Source of the DNA: Dongia_A sp035695765
GTDB taxonomy: Bacteria; Pseudomonadota; Alphaproteobacteria; Dongiales; Dongiaceae
Assembly: GCA_035695765.1 (NCBI GenBank)
Contig: DASRRI010000007.1
Span: 1 to 64,000, forward strand
Length of the DNA stretch: 64,000 nucleotides
Direction of reading: 5' to 3'
A program made the translations under genes and the position numbers. Of the stretch, positions 1 to 9,128 are shown piece by piece. Every line of letters starts with the position of its first letter. Within the stretch, counting starts at the first letter, position 1. The notes beneath the pieces were generated by a model. The model made no database searches and was not told the origin of the DNA. It saw only the letters and a list, made by a program, of their open reading frames with translations.

Positions 1-1
1 A

Positions 2-3000
2 ATCACCTACAGCCTGACGGATGATGCCGGCGGCCGGTTCGCGGTCGATGCGATTACAGGCGTCGTTACGGTGGCCAACGGGTCTCTGCTGGATTTCGAA
101 AGCGCGACGTCGCATGCGATCACCGTGCAGGCTTCGAGCAGCGGCGGTTTGACCTCGACCCAGACATTCACGATTGGCGTCACCAACCTGAATGAGCTGG
201 GCTTCGTGACAGACAATGATCCGGCGGCCAGCACGGTCGCGGAGAATGCCGCGATCGGAACGGCAGTGGGGATCACCGGGCTGGCGGTCGACCCGGATGC
301 CGGCGACAGCGTTACCTACAGCCTGACCGATGATGGCGACGGCCTGTTTGCGATCAACGCTGCGACCGGAACCGTCACCGTGGCCGGCCCGCTCACGGCC
401 GGCAGTCACTCGATCGAGATCACGGCGACCGACAATCACGGCCTCAGCACGGCGCAGACCTTCTCGATCGATGTGACCAGCGTTGGAAATGCCGTACCTG
501 TGCTGGTTTCGAATGATCTGGTGGTCGCGGTTGGCGGCATGGACATCGTGCAGGAATCCGAGCTGGAAACGACGGATTCAGACAATGCGCCGAACCAGAT
601 CGTCTACACGCTGACCACCTTGCCGGCGCTTGGCATCCTGCTATTGAGCGGTCAGGCGCTTGCGCTGGGTGGCACATTCACCCAGCAGGACATCGCCGAC
701 GGGCTCCTGCGGTACTTGCAGGACGGGGCCGGAGGGGGTGCTGACACTTTCACCGTCAGCATCACCGACGGCAGCAACACTCTATCGAGCCAAGTGATCT
801 CTATCACGATCGCGCAAGAGGGTGTGGTGGCCGATGGCGATACCAGTCTTGGCGATCCGCTTATCGTCGGCGACACCGCGTTCGGCAGGCTGGACGTGGT
901 GGGCGGGAGCGCGGTTTCGGCCGGTACCATCATAGCCGGCAATACTGCAACCGGGGACGGGAACATCCGGCTCGACGGAACCGGCTCAACGATGAGCGCC
1001 GGCGTCGGCGGGGTGACGATCGGCAATCACGGCATGGGGCAGTTGCTCGTCGAGGGCGGCGCGACGATCGAGGCGCAAGGGAGCTTCGAGAACCTGGTCC
1101 TCGGAAGCTGGTCCGACGGCTTCGGCCAAGCGATCGTCTCGGGGGCGGGTTCGAGCATCATCGCCAAGGGAACCGACAACCGAATCGTCGTCGGATACGA
1201 CGGATCCGGAAACCTGCTGATAGAGAATGGTGGGCTGGTCAGCGCCCTCTCGATCGATATCGGGCGGACAGCCGGCAGCACAGGACTCGTGACCGTGACG
1301 GGAGCGGGATCGGCACTCATCGCCTCCAACGACTTTGGCCTGTTCAGCGATCGTCCAGAATCAGCAGGCTTCGTGCGGGTTGGGCAGGCTGGCGGGAGCA
1401 TCGGCGAACTCGATGTGATGGATGGCGGATCGGTCGAGATCCGGCCCGGCGCCGCGACCGACACGCAGTCCGCACAGCTCTCCATTGCGCAGGATCTCGG
1501 GAGTATTGGCAATGTGTTGGTGAGCGGGACCGGCTCAAATATCTCCATCTTCCAGGATCCCTCGCTCGTGTCGGATCCGGGCAATTCGTCAGACCTGTTG
1601 GAGGGCTCCGGCATTGTGGTCGGCCAGATGGGCCAGGCCTCAATGTCTGTGACGGACGGGGCCACGGTCGAGGTTTCTGGGAACGAATCCTACATCGGCG
1701 TCGGTATCGGCAATCTTGCCGATACCGACGACACGACACCGCTGCCGCTGAGCACGCTCAGCATATCGCTCGGCGGGAATGTGACGCTGACGGAAACGCT
1801 GGCTGCAGTCAGCAACGACAGTGGCGTCTATATCGGCGACATGAAGAACGGCAATGGCCTGGTCACGGTCGATGGCACTGGATCCCTGCTGTCCGTCAAC
1901 GGAACCCATTCCGTGGTCGTCGTCGGTCGCGCCGGAAACGGCCAGTTGATCGTCAGCGACGGCGGCACCGTCGCGGCTTTGTGGCTCGACGTCGGTCGGT
2001 CCGGGAGCGGCGCGGTCACCATCGAAGGGGCCGGCTCGAAGATCGTGGCATCGAACGATAGCGGTCTGTTCAGCGGCTCCAATTCCGTCTTTGCGGGGTT
2101 TGTCAGAGTCGGAGGGGAGAGTGGTTCACACGGCGCATTGACCATCATCGATGGCGGCCTGCTCGAAATGCGGCCCGGCGAGTCGATCAATACGAACACC
2201 ACCGGCGCCGGAATGAACGTCGCGCAGTATGCCGGCAGCACCGGGATCGTGTCAGTGAGCGGAAGCGGGTCCGCCATCGTCGTGGAAGGCGACGATAATG
2301 GCATCAACATCGGTCGCGGCGGGAACGGCTTCCTCAGTGTCACGGGCGGCGGCCAGATCACTACTCAGTTCATCCAGTTCGGCCGAAATGTGGGTTCGGT
2401 AGGCACTGGCGTGGTGTCCGGCGTGGGATCGAAGATCGACGCCTCGGGCTTCGATTCCGGCGTCGCGGTGGGGCGCTACGGGACCGGCTCTCTGACGATC
2501 GACGACGGTGGTTTTGTCACGACGGATTTTGTGAATATCGGCCGCGGTGGTACGGGAGTTGGCACGATCCTGGTGACGGGTGCCGGTTCGATGCTGGTCA
2601 CCGATGGTGCCAACGATGGAATCAATGTCGGCCGTGAAGGGCAGGGCGTACTTGAGATTCTCGACGGCGGACAAGTGCAAACAGGATCGGTCGTCCTGGC
2701 ACATCTCGGCGGCAGCGGCGCGGTAATTGTTTCCGGCAGCGGGTCGACTCTCCAGGTTGACGGCACATACGGTGACATAATCGTTGGCCGCTATGGGCAA
2801 GGCACCTTCCTCGTCCAGTCCAGCGGTCATGTCGAGGCCAGGTATTTCGAAGTCGGGCATGTCGGTGGAGGCGTCGGCGACGTCGTTGTCAGCGGAACCG
2901 GATCTCAGCTCATCACCGCAGGCGAAGACAATCAGATCGGCGTGGGGCGCGAGGGCGCGGGAACATTGATCGTCCAGGAGGGTGGACTGGTCAAGACTCT

Positions 3001-6000
3001 GAACCTTCAGATCGGCCGCTATGGCTCGGGCGCCGTCTCCATTGACGGCGCAGGCACCCAGGTCATCGTCTCAAATGACGAAGGCCTGTCCAGCGAGCCC
3101 TATGCATATGAGGCCGGCTTCGTTCGAGTCACGCGCGGCGACGGAGCAGTCGGCACATTGAGCATCACCAACGGCGCGCATCTCGACATCCGCTCGGGCA
3201 TCAGCCAGAACACCGACACCTATGGAGCCGGCCTCGCGATCGGCTACGAAGCAACTTCCAGTGGCCATGTGACGGTTGCGGGCGCCGGTTCGCGAATCCA
3301 GATCACGCAGGAGATAGTCCCGGCGGGACCGCATTACGGCTATGGCCCATTCATCAGCATCAACGGACAAGGCTCGCTGACCGTCCAGAATCTCGGCCAA
3401 GTCAGCGTCACGGGACCTTATGCGTCGTTGGACGCTGGCGGCCGCGCGGGCTCGAATGTGCACGTGGTCGTCACGAATGGCGGCTCCATCGTCGTGGACG
3501 GCAAGGACGCCTCGATCAATGTCGGCCAACAGGGCACGGGCACACTCGAGATCACCGGCGGCGGCTCGGTCACAACCGAGTTCATGAACATCGCCAATGG
3601 CTTCGGTTCGACGGGGACAGTTCTCGTTAGCGGTGCCGGCTCTGAGCTCATCACCGCCGGTCTCGATAATACAATCCAGGTCGGACGGGGCGGTACCGGA
3701 GCGCTGACCGTCGAGAATGGTGGGCTGGTGAAGGCGCTGAACTTCGTCGTTGGCCGCGATGGCACCGGAACGGCGACCATCGATGGTGCCGGCTCGAAGA
3801 TCGTCGTGTCCAGCGACGAAGGCCTCAACGCGGAACCTTACACTTACGAATCAGGATTCGTCCGCATATCGCGCTCCAACGGCTCGACCGGGACGCTGAA
3901 CGTCGTGAATGGCGGCGAACTGGAGATTCGCTCGGGCATCGGCGTCAACACCGACACTTATGGCGCTGGCCTTGCGATCGGGCGCGATGCGACATCAGCC
4001 GGTCACGTGCTGGTTTCCGGCGAGGGGTCACTCATCCACATCACACAGGACGTCGTCCCGCCCGGACCGCTATTCGGATCGGGTCCCTACGCCAGGCTGA
4101 ACGGACAGGCGGTGTTGACAATCGAGGATAAGGGACAGCTGGTCATCGAGGGTCCCTATGCCGCGATCCGCGTCGGCGGCCGGGAAGGTTCGAACGCGCA
4201 CATGGAAGTCCTGAGCGGCGGTTCGGTCCTGGTCGACAACAAGGGTTATGCCGGCGGCCTGGCGATCGGCGGCGGCCTCAACACCGCCGGCTCCGTCCAT
4301 GTAGGCGGTGCCGGCTCGTCGATCATCCTTGCCGGTGAGGGCAACCGCCTGATGCTCGGGACCTTTGGCGACGGCTCGCTGCTCATCGATGATGGCGGCT
4401 TGGTGAAGACCGTCGCCGTGGACATAGGCTATCAGGGGAGCGGCAGCATCACGGTCAGCGGCAGCGGCTCGTCGCTCATCGTCTCGAACGATGAGGGCAA
4501 CAACAGTGATGCAGCCGGCAATATCAGCATATACAGCGGATCGAAACTCGAGGTCGTAAACGGCGGCCGTGTGGAAGTCCGGCCGGGTGTGATGAATCCG
4601 AATGGGCTGCGAGCAGGCATCGACTTCAATACCGTGACCAGCTCGGCAGCAGGAACATTGCGCGTCGCCGGCGTTGGATCGATCGTGCTCATCCAGCAGA
4701 CTTTCGTGGAGCCCGGGGACATCGGCAACTTTGCCGGCGCGCTCCTTGATCTGCACAACGGCGCGGTCGCCACAATAGAGCAGTCCGGCAAACTGGAGAT
4801 TGACGGTCCCGGCTCCAACTTGAGCATCGGTGGGCCGGGCGAAGGCCGGCTGGAAGTGTTGTCGGGCGGAACGGTCATCCTCGACGGCAAAGGCAGCGAA
4901 GCTGGCATGTTCGTCGGCGGCGGAGAGCCGAATTGGTCCGGCTCGGTCGTGATCAGCGGTTCCGGTTCCTCCCTCACTGTGGCAGGCGGTACATATGCAG
5001 TCGTGCATGTCGGCTACGTTGGTGAAAGCCGGTTGACCGTCGCATCAGGTGGCACGCTCATCTCGGGCATCTCCGGGGATTCGGTTATCGACGTGCAGAT
5101 TTTCAGCAACGGTGTGCTGGACGGCGGCGGCGGAACGATCAAGGGAGACGTGTATATCGACAACGGCGGCCAGCTTCTTGCGGGTGACGGAACAGTGACC
5201 GAGCTGAGCATCGACGGCAATCTGCTGATGAACAATTCAAGCCTGAGCGTGGATGCATCTGCAGATAGCCTCTCCGACCGCTACATTGTTACCGGCCAGG
5301 TCGATATCTGGAGCGCCCAGTTCGAATTCAACTTCGTCGGAGGTTACCTGCCCCAAGAAGGCGACGGTTTCAATTTCATGAAAGCCGCGGCGATCAACGT
5401 TGACCTCAACAATCTCCAGTACGTCCTCTATGGCATCAGCGCGGACGGTATCTTCGATTTCAATATAACGAATGACGGGAACTTCCTGTACTTCAACTCC
5501 CTCGCCGATACCACAGCGAGCGACGGGCTGATCTATCGCGGCTCGGCCAGCCACGATTTTTTCGTTGCCACAACAGGTAGTGACGAGATCCATGGCGGAG
5601 CCGGCGACGACGAGCTGTTCGGCGATGCCGGCAATGACTTCATCGCTGGTGGATCAGGCCAGGACAAGCTCGACGGCGGTTCCGGCATGGATTCATTCTT
5701 TTATCAAACGCCATCGGACGGGACCCAAACGGCGGTTAACACACTTTCGTCAAACGTAGGACCTGGAGACCAGATCTCGAACTTCGATGCTGCGGTAGAC
5801 AAGTTCGTGTTCAACGCCGCGGCGTTCAATCTCGTTGACATCAGCAGCCTGAATTTCGCGGTGAGCGATGCTGTCTATGATGGAAGTGTCGACAGCCTGA
5901 CCAACGGGGCAAGCGCGGACTATCAGGACGGCAAAGCGTCGTTCATCGTGGATAGCGCGAACCACCTGATCTATGATGATAATGGCGCTGCCGATGGCTA

Positions 6001-6073
6001 CACCGTCGTGGCCACAGTGGAGCTTGCTCCTAATTCGCCGGCGATCACCGAAAGCAATCTCCAGGCGGCATAG
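2..6073 (+). CDS. Giant RTX adhesin with cadherin-like and T5SS/PEP-CTERM-type repeats (5' partial)
   Basis: The frame is open from the window edge, so the N-terminus is missing; about 2020 residues remain. In order they show two cadherin-like domains (residues about 1-165, with VTYSLTDDGDG and GTVTV motifs), a CSPG/NG2-like domain (about 170-270), a beta-rich array built on VGRxGxGxLxIxxGGxV and VSGxGSxI motifs (about 335-1690), and nonapeptide RTX motifs near 5584-5700 (GGAGDDELF, GDAGNDFIA, GGSGQDKLD). The C-terminal 125 residues would carry the type I secretion signal. RTX proteins fold in extracellular calcium after export; the repeat array resembles surface beta-helix or adhesin modules. 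The exporter gene starts 19 nt downstream. No peptidase or lipase motif was seen, so an adhesive or structural surface role is inferred. Alternative: biofilm matrix protein. Confidence 0.85.
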   Translation: MTYSLTDDAGGRFAVDAITGVVTVANGSLLDFESATSHAITVQASSSGGLTSTQTFTIGVTNLNELGFVTDNDPAASTVAENAAIGTAVGITGLAVDPDAGDSVTYSLTDDGDGLFAINAATGTVTVAGPLTAGSHSIEITATDNHGLSTAQTFSIDVTSVGNAVPVLVSNDLVVAVGGMDIVQESELETTDSDNAPNQIVYTLTTLPALGILLLSGQALALGGTFTQQDIADGLLRYLQDGAGGGADTFTVSITDGSNTLSSQVISITIAQEGVVADGDTSLGDPLIVGDTAFGRLDVVGGSAVSAGTIIAGNTATGDGNIRLDGTGSTMSAGVGGVTIGNHGMGQLLVEGGATIEAQGSFENLVLGSWSDGFGQAIVSGAGSSIIAKGTDNRIVVGYDGSGNLLIENGGLVSALSIDIGRTAGSTGLVTVTGAGSALIASNDFGLFSDRPESAGFVRVGQAGGSIGELDVMDGGSVEIRPGAATDTQSAQLSIAQDLGSIGNVLVSGTGSNISIFQDPSLVSDPGNSSDLLEGSGIVVGQMGQASMSVTDGATVEVSGNESYIGVGIGNLADTDDTTPLPLSTLSISLGGNVTLTETLAAVSNDSGVYIGDMKNGNGLVTVDGTGSLLSVNGTHSVVVVGRAGNGQLIVSDGGTVAALWLDVGRSGSGAVTIEGAGSKIVASNDSGLFSGSNSVFAGFVRVGGESGSHGALTIIDGGLLEMRPGESINTNTTGAGMNVAQYAGSTGIVSVSGSGSAIVVEGDDNGINIGRGGNGFLSVTGGGQITTQFIQFGRNVGSVGTGVVSGVGSKIDASGFDSGVAVGRYGTGSLTIDDGGFVTTDFVNIGRGGTGVGTILVTGAGSMLVTDGANDGINVGREGQGVLEILDGGQVQTGSVVLAHLGGSGAVIVSGSGSTLQVDGTYGDIIVGRYGQGTFLVQSSGHVEARYFEVGHVGGGVGDVVVSGTGSQLITAGEDNQIGVGREGAGTLIVQEGGLVKTLNLQIGRYGSGAVSIDGAGTQVIVSNDEGLSSEPYAYEAGFVRVTRGDGAVGTLSITNGAHLDIRSGISQNTDTYGAGLAIGYEATSSGHVTVAGAGSRIQITQEIVPAGPHYGYGPFISINGQGSLTVQNLGQVSVTGPYASLDAGGRAGSNVHVVVTNGGSIVVDGKDASINVGQQGTGTLEITGGGSVTTEFMNIANGFGSTGTVLVSGAGSELITAGLDNTIQVGRGGTGALTVENGGLVKALNFVVGRDGTGTATIDGAGSKIVVSSDEGLNAEPYTYESGFVRISRSNGSTGTLNVVNGGELEIRSGIGVNTDTYGAGLAIGRDATSAGHVLVSGEGSLIHITQDVVPPGPLFGSGPYARLNGQAVLTIEDKGQLVIEGPYAAIRVGGREGSNAHMEVLSGGSVLVDNKGYAGGLAIGGGLNTAGSVHVGGAGSSIILAGEGNRLMLGTFGDGSLLIDDGGLVKTVAVDIGYQGSGSITVSGSGSSLIVSNDEGNNSDAAGNISIYSGSKLEVVNGGRVEVRPGVMNPNGLRAGIDFNTVTSSAAGTLRVAGVGSIVLIQQTFVEPGDIGNFAGALLDLHNGAVATIEQSGKLEIDGPGSNLSIGGPGEGRLEVLSGGTVILDGKGSEAGMFVGGGEPNWSGSVVISGSGSSLTVAGGTYAVVHVGYVGESRLTVASGGTLISGISGDSVIDVQIFSNGVLDGGGGTIKGDVYIDNGGQLLAGDGTVTELSIDGNLLMNNSSLSVDASADSLSDRYIVTGQVDIWSAQFEFNFVGGYLPQEGDGFNFMKAAAINVDLNNLQYVLYGISADGIFDFNITNDGNFLYFNSLADTTASDGLIYRGSASHDFFVATTGSDEIHGGAGDDELFGDAGNDFIAGGSGQDKLDGGSGMDSFFYQTPSDGTQTAVNTLSSNVGPGDQISNFDAAVDKFVFNAAAFNLVDISSLNFAVSDAVYDGSVDSLTNGASADYQDGKASFIVDSANHLIYDDNGAADGYTVVATVELAPNSPAITESNLQAA
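1018..5060 (+). repeat. Coding tandem array of T5SS/PEP-CTERM-associated-type repeats
   Basis: About thirteen copies of a degenerate VGxxGxGxLxIxxGG unit lie in frame. They recur roughly every 65-80 residues, alternating with VSGxGSxI strands. A higher-order module is superimposed, marked by SNDxGL followed by AGFVRV. Its copies begin near 1321, 2050, 3067, 3807 and 4480. The copies at about 2939-3676 and 3677-4350 are the most alike, about 740 nt apart, and share TDTYGAGLAIG and EIRSGI motifs. The units differ at many silent and coding positions, so they are old duplications rather than recent slippage. Confidence 0.75.
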
Positions 6074-6092
6074 GGCAGGTGGGGGCGAAGGG

Positions 6093-7823
6093 ATGGGGGC
6101 CCAAGTGCCGGGACAAGACAACAAGGCCCGACTTTCGGGCGCCGGGCTGTATTTTCTGCGGCGCGGCGTCCTGGACATCGCGCCGGAACTGCTCGTCATC
6201 TCATTGTTCATCAACCTGCTCGCGCTTGCCGCTCCCTTGTTCGTCATGCAGGTCTATGACCGCGTGATCTTCCACGCCGGCCTCAGCACACTCGAGGCGC
6301 TTGCCGCCGGCATGACGCTCATCATCGCCTTCGATTTCCTGCTACGCCAGGCGCGCAGCCGCATCCTGCAGCGCGTCGCGATGAAGGTCGACGTCGAGAT
6401 CGGCGGTGAGCTGTTTGGCGCGATTGCGCAGCTACCGCTGCAACAGCTGGAATCGCGATCGGCCCATGCGCTGCAGTTCCATTTCAAGGATCTCGAGACG
6501 GTCCGGAACGCCCTGTCGGGCGCGTCCTTGCTGGCTCTCGTTGATCTGCCGTTTGTCGTGCTCTTCCTCGGCCTGGTGGTGCTGGTCGCCCCGCCTCTGG
6601 GGTGGGTGATGCTTGGTGTCTGTGGCGCTTTCCTGGTCCTTGCCATGTGGAATGCCTATGCGGTCAGCCGGTCTACCCATGCTGAGCGGCAGGCAGCGAT
6701 GCAGCGCGATCGCTTCCTGAGCGAGATGGTGCAGGGCCGCTCGGTCGTGAAAGCGCTGGCGCTGGATCGCTTTCTCGAGCCGAAATGGCAGAAGAGTCAT
6801 GCCGAGACGATCGCCTCCTCGATCACGCGCGGGCGCCGGTCGGATCTCGCGGTCAATCTCGGCGCGGCCTTCGGAGTCATCGCGACGGTCGCGCTGACGA
6901 GCATCGGAGCCCTGGCCATCCTCGGCCAAGCGATGACGGTTGGCGCGCTGGTGGCGGCCAACCTTCTGGCCGCGCGGCTGGTCGCACCGCTGACGCAGCT
7001 GGTGGCGAACTGGCGCACCTATGCAGGATTCCGGGACGCGGCCAGCCGCCTGCTGGAGGTCATGCGCCAGCCGAAGGACAGGGCAAAAACGACGATCGAG
7101 ATGCCCCGGCCCAGCGGCAGGATCCAGCTTGAGAACGTCAAGTTCGGCTACCAGGCGCAGTTGGCGCCCGTCCTCAACGACGTGACGATTCGGTTTGGCC
7201 CGGGCGGCGTACACGCGATTGTCGGTCCCAACGGCAGCGGCAAGACCACGCTACTCAAGGTCCTCCAGGGCTTGTACAAGCCCGGTTCAGGGCGCGTCTT
7301 GGTCGACGACGGGGACATCAGCCAGTTCAGCCGCGCCCAGCTCGCGCAATGGATCGGATACGCGCCGCAAGATTGCCACCTGCTGGCCGGTTCCATCCGC
7401 GACAACATCGCGCGCTTTCATCCCGATGCGCGTGATAGCGACATCCTGGAGGTCGCCGAAGCATCCGGTACCCACGCCTTCGCGATCGACCTGCCGGACG
7501 GTTACGACATGTTCGTGGGAGAGGGCGGTGCAAGGCTCTCAAGCGGCCAGCGGCAGCGCATCGCGATCGCGCGTGCGATGTTCGGCGATCCTCCGATCCT
7601 GCTGCTCGACGAGCCGACCGGGAACCTGGACGGCCAGGCCGAAGGCGCGCTGATCGTCCGTCTTCAGAAACTGGCACAGGACCATACCATCGTCGTCGTC
7701 ACGCATAGCCCGCGACTGCTCTCCATCTGCGACAGCATCACGGTCCTCAATCGCGGGCAGATCAGCCTGGCCGGCAAAGCGGATCAGGTGTTGCCAAAGT
7801 TGATGTCGGCGGCGGCGCGGTGA
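6093..7823 (+). CDS. Type I secretion system ABC exporter (PrtD-like permease/ATPase)
   Basis: A 576-residue fused ABC exporter for the adjacent RTX protein. An N-terminal transmembrane domain (about residues 15-310) is followed by a nucleotide-binding domain. The latter has Walker A GPNGSGKTT at 378-386, signature LSSGQ at 482-486, and Walker B ILLLDEP with D506/E507, then an H-loop VVTHS. There is no N-terminal C39 peptidase-like domain, which fits PrtD-type rather than HlyB-type exporters. The longest open frame begins at 5973 inside the adhesin gene; ATG 6093 is preferred because GGGGCGAAGG precedes it and the protein then starts at the usual place. It lies 19 nt after the adhesin stop and 3 nt before the HlyD gene, so it is cotranscribed. 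The outer-membrane TolC partner is not in the window. Confidence 0.9.
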   Translation: MGAQVPGQDNKARLSGAGLYFLRRGVLDIAPELLVISLFINLLALAAPLFVMQVYDRVIFHAGLSTLEALAAGMTLIIAFDFLLRQARSRILQRVAMKVDVEIGGELFGAIAQLPLQQLESRSAHALQFHFKDLETVRNALSGASLLALVDLPFVVLFLGLVVLVAPPLGWVMLGVCGAFLVLAMWNAYAVSRSTHAERQAAMQRDRFLSEMVQGRSVVKALALDRFLEPKWQKSHAETIASSITRGRRSDLAVNLGAAFGVIATVALTSIGALAILGQAMTVGALVAANLLAARLVAPLTQLVANWRTYAGFRDAASRLLEVMRQPKDRAKTTIEMPRPSGRIQLENVKFGYQAQLAPVLNDVTIRFGPGGVHAIVGPNGSGKTTLLKVLQGLYKPGSGRVLVDDGDISQFSRAQLAQWIGYAPQDCHLLAGSIRDNIARFHPDARDSDILEVAEASGTHAFAIDLPDGYDMFVGEGGARLSSGQRQRIAIARAMFGDPPILLLDEPTGNLDGQAEGALIVRLQKLAQDHTIVVVTHSPRLLSICDSITVLNRGQISLAGKADQVLPKLMSAAAR

Positions 7824-7826
7824 CAC

Positions 7827-9128
7827 ATGACGGAACTCGCAGATCCTTTTGAACAGGTCCGGCGGCAGAGCAGCGCTCGCGGATGGCGCACGGTCGCGAT
7901 TCTGGGATGCGCCTTGATTGGTGCGGCGATCGTCTGGGGGCGCACTGTCCAGATCGACCAATTCGTGACCGGTGAAGGCGAGGTCGCGCCGTCCGACAAG
8001 GTCAAGGTGATCCAGCATCTGGAAGGCGGCGTCATTGCCACGATCCACGTGCGGGATGGGCAGGCGGTCAAGGCGGGCGACCCGCTGGTCGAGGTCAACC
8101 TGGCGATCAGCGGCACCAACCGCGACGAGATCGCGGCAAAGCTGGACGGCCTGCAACTGGCGCGCGCGCGTCTGCTGGCGGAGGCGCAGGACAGCGAGTT
8201 CCTGCCGCCGGCAGATCCCGCGGCGCGCCGGCCGGACCTCGCCGCTGCCGAGCAGGATTCTTATCGTGCGCGGAAGACCGAGCTCGAAACCAGGCTGAGG
8301 GGGGCAGAGGAACGGGTCAGGCAACAGGAGCTCGCCGTCCGGGAAATGACTACGACCAGCGCCGCGATGGCCACGGACCTCGCCCTGTCGCGCAAGAACC
8401 TGGAAATGTCAGCCGACCTGCTGCGCGACGGCCTCACCTCGAAGATGGACCATCTCGAGCGCGAACGCGAGGTCAAGCTGCTGGAAGGCAAGCTGGCGAC
8501 CTTGCAGGCTTCGGTGTCGAGGGCGAAGGCCGCGTTCGCAGAAGTGCAGCGGAGCCTTGAGGAGGAGACGCTGAAGTTCAATAGCGCGGTGATGGCAGAC
8601 CTCGGCTCGGTCGAGCAGGAGCTCGCGCGGACGCAGGAGCTCCTTGCGGAGGCGCAGGTCCAGGCGCAGCGCCGGACGATCCGCAGCCCGGTCGACGGGA
8701 TCGTTAAGAACATGCGGTACCACACGATCGGCGGCGTCATCGGCCCGGCCGAACCGATCATGGAGATCGTTCCTGCGAACCAGGATCTCGTCATCGAGGC
8801 ACGGCTGCTGCCGCAGGACATCGGGCTGGTCGAGGTCGGACAGCCAGTCAGGATCAAGGTGAGCGCCTACGATTTCACGCGCTTCGGCACGCTGCCGGGC
8901 GTGTTGTCGTTCGTCGCGGCGGACAGCACCAACGACGCGAATGGCAAACCGTTCTTTCAGGCGTACGTGAAGCCGGACCGGACCTATCTCGGCAGCGCGC
9001 CTGGCGAACTCCCGATCAGGCCCGGCATGACCGCGACCGTGGACGTGAAGACCGGCATCAGGTCAGTCCTGGAATATCTCCTGAAGCCGGTGGTCCGGCT
9101 CCGCTATGACGCCTTTCATGAGCGTTAA
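7827..9128 (+). CDS. HlyD-family type I secretion periplasmic adaptor
   Basis: A 433-residue membrane-fusion protein linking the ABC exporter to an outer-membrane channel. One transmembrane segment lies near residues 21-42, followed by a lipoyl-like half domain (IQHLEGGVIATIHVRDGQAV). A long coiled coil spans about 100-275 and is rich in Glu, Arg and Ala. The second lipoyl half follows (RRTIRSPVDGIVKNM), then a beta-barrel (PVRIKVSAYDFTRFGTLPG). The C-terminal GMTATVDVKTGIRSVLEYLLKP is the classic HlyD/PrtE ending. It begins 3 nt after the exporter stop, and its last 23 nt overlap the start of the cyclase gene, which indicates translational coupling across the operon. Confidence 0.92.
   Translation: MTELADPFEQVRRQSSARGWRTVAILGCALIGAAIVWGRTVQIDQFVTGEGEVAPSDKVKVIQHLEGGVIATIHVRDGQAVKAGDPLVEVNLAISGTNRDEIAAKLDGLQLARARLLAEAQDSEFLPPADPAARRPDLAAAEQDSYRARKTELETRLRGAEERVRQQELAVREMTTTSAAMATDLALSRKNLEMSADLLRDGLTSKMDHLEREREVKLLEGKLATLQASVSRAKAAFAEVQRSLEEETLKFNSAVMADLGSVEQELARTQELLAEAQVQAQRRTIRSPVDGIVKNMRYHTIGGVIGPAEPIMEIVPANQDLVIEARLLPQDIGLVEVGQPVRIKVSAYDFTRFGTLPGVLSFVAADSTNDANGKPFFQAYVKPDRTYLGSAPGELPIRPGMTATVDVKTGIRSVLEYLLKPVVRLRYDAFHER

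Noticed and set aside
1018..5060. Possible CRISPR or satellite array
   Set aside because: The periodicity is degenerate, in frame and protein-level; there are no short identical repeats with uniform spacers.
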